A DNA stretch of 64,000 nucleotides, taken from NCBI RefSeq assembly GCF_964656455.1, contig NC_135720.1, positions 101,816,696-101,880,695 on the forward strand, written 5' to 3'. Numbering within the stretch: position 1 is the first letter of the stretch; the number at the start of each line of letters is the position of its first letter. The DNA comes from Halichoerus grypus. Its lineage: Eukaryota; Chordata; Mammalia; Carnivora; Phocidae. The position numbers and the translations under genes are program-made. The notes under the pieces were generated by a model. The model was not told the origin of the DNA, searched no databases, and worked only from the letters and a program-made list of their open reading frames with translations. Positions 57,150-64,000 of this stretch are shown here, one piece after another.

Positions 57150-57527
57150 TTTACCATCTTAACTACATTTTTAACACTCAACAGTGTTAAGTATATTCAC
57201 ATTTTTGTGCAATAGATCTCTAGAACTTTTTCATCTTGCAAAACTAAAACTTAATACCCCATGTCCTCCTCCCCCCAGCCCCTGGTAACCACCATTCTAC
57301 CGTCTGTTTCTATGAATTTGGCTTCTCTGGATACCTCACATATTGTGGAATCATACATTATTTGTCTTTTTGTGACTGGCTTCCTTCACTCAGCATAATG
57401 TCTTCATGGTTTATCCATGTTGTAGCATCTGTCAGAATTTCATTCCTTTTTAGGGCTGAGTAATATTCCATTGCGTATATATACCACATGTTTATCTGTT
57501 CATCTACCAACGGACATTTGGGTTGCT
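57150..57527 (-). mobile_element. L1 3' end with the ORF2 C-terminus
   Basis: On the minus strand the frame from about 57487 reads MWYIYAMEYYSALKRNEI, the conserved C-terminal part of L1 ORF2, and continues into the 3' UTR. GAAACACCT at the left (56748) and GAAACACCC at the right (57528) look like its target-site duplication in L2. 5'-truncated. Confidence 0.8.
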
Positions 57528-58213
57528 GAAACACCCTCCACCTAAATCCACGTGATCCCCATCTTCCTATTTCCTCTCTGGTCTCTTCTCTACTGACTTC
57601 TAAGTTTCCCAAGTCCTCTCTCTTCATCCCTTGCCTCACTTCCCTCTCCTCCCACCCCACCTCAGTCCTTCCTGGAGTAGCTCATCCATTTCCACAGCCT
57701 TGATCTGCAGGCCATATTTCTCCTCAGCAATACATTGATATGTCAGCAAGTCCTATCATTTTTTCCTCAAAATACATCTCAAATTTGTCCATTTCTCTCT
57801 ATCTCCAGCCAGTCCAGGACATCTTTTCCCCTTGCCTACACTAATACACTTTCACATTGTCTCCCTGATTTTACTCTTGCCCCCTTCAAATCTGTCTTTC
57901 AAAAGTATCCTCAAACATACATTTGATCATATCATTTGCTCTCTTCAAACCACTGATTAAACCTACTTTCATTGCACTTAGAATAAGGTTGGTGCTCCTC
58001 ATGTGCCCTGAAAGGCCTAGTTGACCTGGGACATGTCTGCCTCTCCAGCCCCACCTTGGGCCTCTCTTCTTCCAGTCCACTCTGAGGACCCAGAGGTAGA
58101 AAAGCTCCGGAAACATACCAAGCTGTTTTCCACCTCCAGCCATTGTGTATCCTGTTTCTTCTGTTCCAGGTCTCCTTCTCCCCACCCCCTTGCCCCACTG
58201 TCTTCTTCAACAC

Positions 58214-58250
<37 letters not shown>

Positions 58251-58710
58251 TTGTGGGACTGGCTGTCTCTCCTCTCTAGCATGCCAAGTAGACTAAAAGG
58301 AAGGAAGAGAAGCACCTGGGAGTAAACCTTAAAGAGGCTCTCACTCAGGTAAGTGCCAAACCTGCACTTGACTGAGAGTGAAGGCCTCCTTAAACCTCGT
58401 GTCCTAGGCCCCTCTCCTGTTTTGCCTCAGTCCAGCCTTGCTCCTCTCTCAGGTCTTAGCCCCAGTATCACTCTCAGAAAGGCCTTCTTTGACTGTTCTC
58501 TCTCTAAACAGGGAACCCCATCCATCTACCCACCTACCTCATCATCCTGAGTTACTGCACCATTTGTTTCTCTCAGTTCATTTATTCCAAGTTATAATTA
58601 CCTACATATTTATTAATTTGGAGGTTGTCTGCTTATCCCCCCTCCCTTCTGCAGGAAAACCAGAGCTGTACACATATAGTAAATGTTTGGCTGTGAATTC
58701 ATTTAATACC

Positions 58711-60639
58711 CACAATTACTTACCCTGGAAAGAACATTGTTCAAATTCTATCAGTCTCTGGTCACGTTCTTCTGCCTTCTGGGGGTGGAGGAAAAGGGAG
58801 AAGGGAGGAGGGTAAGAGTTGCCACAGGACTGATACGGGAAATACAGTTTCTGTGAACTCTTCAAATTTTCAAGGGTGAAAAAAATTCAAGGATTACTAA
58901 GACCTTCTTGGAAGGAGCCAAAGAAATCTTGACATTTAACCCAATATGCAAAAATTAAAGGCCATTTGGTATGATATAGTGGCCTCATTTCTGACATGAT
59001 ACAATAAAACTTTTGTCATACGTAAGAACAACACTTCACTTTTGACAGGTCAACGGCCCAAATGACTACCTAAACAATTTATTGATCAAACAAAGCTGAG
59101 TCCTTTAGACCTGTTGTATGTAGTAAGAGAACGTCACCTTGGCAGAATGAGTTGGTTTCTGAAGAGGGAAGTCAGATATTTATAGAGTTTACAGGCCTTG
59201 AAAACTGGAGAACTGGTTGGGTTTGGCCAGTCTATGACATAAAGACTTGGCTGGATGGGAACAGCACAGCAAAGGTCTCCAGCATGTCTTGATGAACAAG
59301 CTGCTTCAGTCGATAATAAGCTGTTCTCTGTGGTTCAGAGCTTATCTTCCGGGGGTAAAGATTTCCTGAAGAGCAAGTACCTAAGCTATTTTTGCTTATT
59401 TGTGTGTGTGTTATTTCACCCTGGGACAGGAAAGAATGTTCAGTTCCAATATTGTTTAACACAGGAAAGTACGTTGGTTTGAATTCGCAGCCATCAGGAA
59501 AGCTTATCTGTCAAGTTCTACAACTCGCCCTCAATTTTAATTTGCATTCCCTCTTCATTGCCCACCCCTCACCTTTCTTCAACTCCACTGTTTACGTGGT
59601 TGATAACCTCGTTTCCCATCTTAATCACTAAAGAGGCTTTTAGGCTCAAATTTGATCAGCAGGAGATCCTATTATCTTCCTCTTCCAGCCTTATCATCTA
59701 CCACAGAATTAGCCATCGCTGGCTCACTTGAAGAGTCTGGTTGCTAGAAGGAACTGTGATGGTGACTAAGTCCCAGGGGGAACGCGTTTCCTTTCCATTG
59801 TATTCATCAATTCACCTCAAGCCACCTCCTCGTTTTCCTTTTTAAAGGACTGGTCCTTTCAGCTGATTTCCTGTGTTAATATTTACTGGTGGCTCCAGTT
59901 CTGGTTCACTTCCCGATGCACCTCCCAGTGCCTTCATTCAGTGTGGTTGCTGCTGTCCTTCCCTGGCATCCTGTGGGTTTGGGTCTCAGGGGAAGGCTTC
60001 CAGCAGCACCCGCTTCCCTGACTTCTCAGGGGTTGCTGGACTCGTGGGTAAACACTGCTGACTTGTTGACTATAGAAGTCCTCCCTAGGATTAAATAAGA
60101 GTAACTCTAAAGAGGAGTCACAACCAACAGTTCATACAGGTGGCATCAAGGGCAAGAAGGGGTAACACTAAACATACTACTTTTTAAATGTATATAATGC
60201 TAGAGTTTGAACAGCCCTTAAAATTCAAGTTTCTAGTTTTTCATTTGAAGACACAGATCCAAAGAGGTGATAAAATCTACTTAAGGTCCCTGAGATGGGG
60301 AACCCAAGGCCAGGTTAGAAGCCAGATCTTGACTCTGATCTCCTCGTTCAAGAGTAGAAAAAAACTACTCAGTAGTGAATAAAAATACTGACATGTAACC
60401 TAGCCTTTGCTCATTGCATTGTCTGTAGATCCTGTCTTGCAAAACTTTTTATAAGAAAAAATTTTAGTTCTTATTAATTCAATTTAGTGTCATAGAGGTG
60501 ATTAGGGGGTCCTAAAATCCTATCTATTAAAATAGGCTGTAGAAGCACATCAAACCCTTAAAACTGTATGAAAATCATGTATGTGTGTGAGTGCATCCTT
60601 CTGAGCCAAAAGAACTATTGAGGGATTCTCAAAGCACAG
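58711..60639. other. No gene recognised
   Basis: Unique-looking sequence with an AT-rich part, plus an antisense MIR-like piece at 60235-60330. No domain in the short frames. Confidence 0.4.
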
Positions 60640-61233
60640 AGACCCACTATACCAGAGCTTGGTTCTCTAAAAGGCACATCTATGCCTCCTCCATCACCAA
60701 CCAGCTGTGTAAACTTGGCCAGTTATCACCTCTCCCTTCCTCAGTTTGCTCATCTGTAGATGGGGGTGTGGCAAACTATTTGTCCACCCAATATTTATAC
60801 TCCATTTTCCCTTATTAACAAGCTCTGTCTGATTTTCTTCAGAGTTGCAATGTGTTCTGTTAAAATGCATGCATTCCAACAGACCCTTGTGACTAGAGCT
60901 GGTTATGTGACCAAGTTCTGGTCAATGAGAAGTTAGTTGAAGTCATTGGGTGAAGCTTTTGGAAAAGTTCCTATTCTTTTCCATTAAAAGAAAGGGAAGT
61001 CGGGGGAGCAGATTCAGCAGGCACATGAAAGAAGGCATTCCCGCCTTCTACCTGGGATTCAGATTCAATACCTATTTTGTAAAATCAAGAATGAAAGCCA
61101 CATGCTAAGGATGGCAGCACAGAAATAGGAGAAGTTGTAGGTCTTGATACCTTCCTTGAACAGTTTACACAAGTTCTGGGCTATCTCCTGATTTGTGACA
61201 TTATGAGAAAAAATTACACTGTACTGTGGTTTT

Positions 61234-61268
<35 letters not shown>

Positions 61269-61400
61269 ACATGCAGCCAAATACAGGATTTGATAATATT
61301 ACCTTCCTCAAAGGATTGTCAGAGTTAATCCGTTTAAAATCCCTTCCAAGAGTACCTGGCACAAGTCCTTACAAGCGTTAGCTATCTTTGCTACCACTCC
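60640..61400 (+). mobile_element. MIR split by an LTR-like repeat
   Basis: 60640-60770 is the MIR 5' part and core (CAGCTGTGTAAACTTGGCCAG, CCTCAGTTTGCTCATCTGTAGATGGGG). 61295-61400 is its 3' part (TACCTTCCTCAAAGGATTGTCAGAGTTAATCCG, AGTACCTGGCACAAGTCC). Confidence 0.7.
60771..61294 (+). mobile_element. LTR-like repeat inside MIR, with (GT)n
   Basis: TTATGTGACCAAGTTCTGGTCAATGAGAAG, AAGCCACATGCTAAGGATGGCAG and the tail TTTACATGCAGCCAAATACA. A (GT)n microsatellite occupies 61235-61267. Same class as 53815-54275. Confidence 0.45.
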
Positions 61401-61779
61401 GACTACCATTACTATCACTACTTCTCCCATCACTGGTATTGCTGTAGTATAGCTCAGAGCATATGTGCCTTTTGGGCATGAGTAAAACAGAAGAAAAAAC
61501 TAGAAAAGTAAATACAGATCACACTGGGATGTGCTTTAAATATCAGGCATCAAAGCTTGTGAATCTAATCTGTCTTCACACAGGTCTAGAAGAAGAAAGT
61601 TTTCTACCAGACTATTAGCCTTAGGAACTCACTGCCTCATGATAAATAATTTACCCTCATAAGAGAGAACTCTTCTGAAATGGAAAAGCCTCATCTGGGA
61701 CAATGACCAGGGTCAGAAGGGGGTTTGAGTAGAGCAGGGCATTAGCTTATTACTCTCTATTATTTTCTCATTAGGTCTT

Positions 61780-62000
61780 TTTTTTTTTTTGATTTTATTT
61801 ATTTATTTGAGAGAAAGAGAGCATGAGCAGGGGAGAGAGGGGCAAAGGGAGAGGGAAAGGCAGACTCCCCACTGAGCAGGGAGCCCCACATGGAGTGTGG
61901 GGCTCCATGTGGGGCTTGATGAGGGCTCGATCCTACGACCCCCAGATCATGACCTGAGCCAAAGGCAGACACTTAATTGACTGACCCACGCAGGCGCCCC
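61780..62000 (-). mobile_element. SINEC with an internal hairpin duplication
   Basis: Minus-strand GGGGCGCCTGCGTGGGTCAG start, AGTCTGCCTTTCCC body. TCTCATTAGGTCTT (61766-61779) and TCTCATCAGGTCTT (62001-62014) flank it. Inside, AGCCCCACATGGAG (61882-61895) and its exact reverse complement (61903-61916) form a 14-bp stem. Confidence 0.9.
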
Positions 62001-62199
62001 TCTCATCAGGTCTTCTCTAGTCTCACTTTCTTCTCCTTGCCTCACTGTGGGTGTGTATTAATGGATTTGTATTAATGTCATCTATTGCTATAGCTACCAG
62101 AGTTTATACACAGGGTAAACCCCGGATGGAGGCTCAGCCTACTTGGAGCCCATGCAGACTGATGTAAGCCTTGTGAAGAGAGAAGTAGGGAGTATAATT

Positions 62200-62560
62200 A
62201 GGTACGATTTATGTAAAAGGCTCTGGGTACATATATTTAAACCATTAAACATCTTCATATCATTAACTCAGCTGGTAATGCCACTTCTAGGTCTTTATTG
62301 TAAGGATATGAGATGTATCCAAATATTCATGTAAAAGAAGTTTTATCACAGCCGTATAATAGTGCAAAACAGAAATTTATGTAAATGTCCAACAGTTCAA
62401 CAATTAAATTAGTTAAATATATTTTATAGTTTATATGATAGAATATTACACATGTAAATTCATGTTTTGGGGAATACTTAATGATGTGAAAAAACTAATA
62501 AAATGTCAGGTAATAAAATACCCAGTTTATATCCATGCCACATGGACAAGTATTTTAAAA
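62200..62560 (+). mobile_element. Old L1M 3' fragment
   Basis: CACTTCTAGGTCTTTATTGTAAGG, TAAATGTCCAACAGTTCAAC, TATGATAGAATATTACACATG, AATACTTAATGATGTGAAAAAACTA and GTCAGGTAATAAAATACCC follow the order of the L1 3' region. Confidence 0.6.
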
Positions 62561-63618
62561 AATAATTTTTTCAAATATTTGTCATTGTTAAAAAAATGTA
62601 ATTATCTCTTTTCTGGTTACCAGATTTGTGGGATTTGTGGGAAAAGTGCAAAACAAAAACCTTCATCAGTCAGGTTTTCAGAAAACAGAAGCAACTCTTC
62701 GTATTCCAAGTACTGAGGGTTTTAATCTAGGGAATGAGAGGTTTACACATCTGTTGGAATGGCCAGGGGAGCAATACTAGGAAGCTGTTACCAAAGTCTC
62801 AGCCTGCACCTGCAAAGCGGGTGGTTGCCAAGAATGCACCAGAAACCACAGAGTCTGCAGGAAGCCCTGTCCACTCTCACTGAGCTCTAGGGATTGTTCC
62901 ATAGCGGCAGGAGGAAAAAGCGCCCAGAAAGACGCAGCTCGGCCTGAAGCAATCCCAGGACCACGCTGCAGCGCGTGACTCGCAGGCAGCCCACAGCGCA
63001 GGTGTGCGTGGGTGGGCCCCCAGCCAGCTCCAGGGCCTCTCCTCTCCGTCTGCAGGCTGCCCCCCGTTTACCTGCAGGCCCAGTGGCGGAAATGCCATAT
63101 AGTAAAGTAAAGGAAAAAAGAAAAAAGTGTCTAAAACAAAATGCAAAAGCAACAAAAGTTTTAAAAGTGATAATACTGTGAAAGTTTCCACTTACCTCGA
63201 ACTTCCCATTTGGGGCACCCGAGTCCTGAGGTTCTACCAGGGGGACTCCTTGGGGGGGAGGGGGTCTCTAGAAGGGTAGTGTTCCACCAGTCCAGCTATC
63301 TATTACACGTGGAACAATATGTAAAGGGTTCTTTGTTCTGTTTTGGTTTTTTTTGTTGTTGTTGTTGTTGTTTTGCCTCAGAGGATTATGCAAAGGATTT
63401 GTACAGCGCAGTCCTCAATTCTGACAGAATCCTATGAGTAAGTCACTGCTCAAACTGGGGATGACTTTTTGAAATACACCCCTTAAAAACGTACTTTCTC
63501 TGACTTGTGAACTGAATTGTTCCCCTGAGCCTTTCCAACAATACTCCAAACAGAAGGGAATGGGGCTGGGACATAGGAACATTTCAGTCTGACAGGGAGA
63601 AGAGAGCCTATAGTAGGC
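62561..63618. other. No gene recognised; small GC-rich pocket
   Basis: 62900-63090 is GC-rich with scattered CpG, but no match to a known exon is seen. A TTG-repeat lies at 63350-63374. Confidence 0.4.
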
Positions 63619-64000
63619 AGAATAATCACCTCTCTTCCCCACACCATAGATGTCCACGTAGATATCCTAATCCCTGGAGCCTGTGAATATATTCCCATAC
63701 ATGGCAAACAGGATTGCAGATGTGGTAAGTTAGGACCTTGAGATGGGGAGGTTAGCCTGGATTACCCAGGTGAGCCCAGTGGAATCACAAGGGCTCTTCA
63801 AGGTAGAAGAAGGAGATGGGAGATTCGGGGTCACAGGAAGTTGGGACTACACAAAAGGGTGGAGAGAGGCAATGTGAGGACTCACCCCAACATTGCTGGC
63901 TTTGAAGACAGAAAGGGAGTCCCGATTCAAGAAGCGTAGGCAGCCTGTAGAAATTGGAAAGGGCAAGGCAAGAATTCTCCCCCAGAGCCTCCAGAAATGA
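63619..64000 (+). mobile_element. MLT1-type LTR, cut by the window edge
   Basis: AGATGTCCACGTAGATATCCTAATCCC, CTTGAGATGGGGAGGTTAGCCTGGATTACCC, GAATTCTCCCCCAGAGCCTCCAGAAATGA: the order of an MLT1 (ERVL-MaLR) LTR. The 3' end is outside. Confidence 0.75.

Larger units (their letters stand above)
56190..58710 (+). mobile_element. Long L2 element, interrupted
   Basis: 56190-56755 carries part of an L2 reverse-transcriptase region. Its end reads [18 protein letters not shown], a decayed form of the L2 LSAAFDTVDHSLLL stretch. 57528-58710 continues with the L2 3' coding part and UTR (AGGTCTTAGCCCCAGTATCA, AGGCCTTCTTTGACTGTTCT, ATAGTAAATGTTTGGCTGTG). Between them lie an L1 end, an AT microsatellite and a SINEC. 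A (CA)n run is at 58210-58247. The element has many stops. Confidence 0.7.

Noticed and set aside
57358..57660. 100-codon minus frame ending in an L1-like MEYYSALKRNEI
   Set aside because: It is the C-terminus of a truncated L1 ORF2 joined to L2 sequence, not a gene.
62877..63191. Minus-strand 104-codon frame in the GC-rich pocket as a gene
   Set aside because: No domain, no splice context and composition driven; also overlaps an unrelated plus-strand frame.

Overview
The window is mammalian nuclear DNA, almost certainly from a caniform carnivore of the arctoid group (bear, seal or mustelid type). The main evidence is at least fourteen copies of the tRNA-derived carnivore SINE (SINEC/CAN-SINE). 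Several carry the arctoid-type 3' body (GAAGCCTGCTTCTCCCTCTC, a TCTCTCTCTGTC run, then AAATAAATAAATAAAATC). Dog and cat SINE subfamilies look different from this. A carnivore-type L1 3' end and older mammal-wide repeats (MIR, L2, hAT and Tigger MITEs, MLT1 LTRs) fill much of the rest. Nothing bacterial, plasmid or phage-like is present.

The only protein-coding gene I can support is an adhesion G-protein-coupled receptor of subfamily VI on the minus strand, best matched to ADGRF2 (GPR111). I reconstructed five coding exons with consensus splice sites and compatible phases: 37730-37656 (signal peptide), 33333-33291, 32593-32442 (Cys-rich segment), 30269-30036 and 28903-27542. The last encodes the GAIN/GPS region and most of the seven-transmembrane domain. 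Joined, they give an uninterrupted 622-codon frame ending inside TM7 at LNAFQ, just before a good GT donor. Either a further exon (GFFIL...) lies outside what I could find, or the message reads through the donor for 56 more codons to a stop at 27371-27373. The GPS lacks the usual His-Leu-Thr/Ser, so self-cleavage is unlikely, but the tethered-agonist-like segment TSFSILMS is kept.

Layout. 1-27 kb: gene-poor DNA downstream of the receptor, with a Tigger transposon nested in another MITE (1.1-1.8 kb), MER5A, simple repeats, SINECs and an MLT1 LTR (24.8-25.2 kb). 27.2-37.8 kb: the receptor gene, with two hAT MITEs in its introns, each split by a SINEC. 37.8-64 kb: upstream DNA dense in repeats, including an old L2 element (56.2-58.7 kb) interrupted by an L1, an AT microsatellite and a SINEC; an L2 and a MIR each interrupted by an LTR-like repeat; and an MLT1-type LTR running off the right edge. 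I did not recognise exons of the neighbours expected from the human 6p12 cluster (ADGRF4 downstream, CD2AP upstream).

I saw no clear sign of a novel biological system. The points most worth following up are the TM7/C-terminal end of ADGRF2, its non-canonical GPS, and the nested repeat structures.
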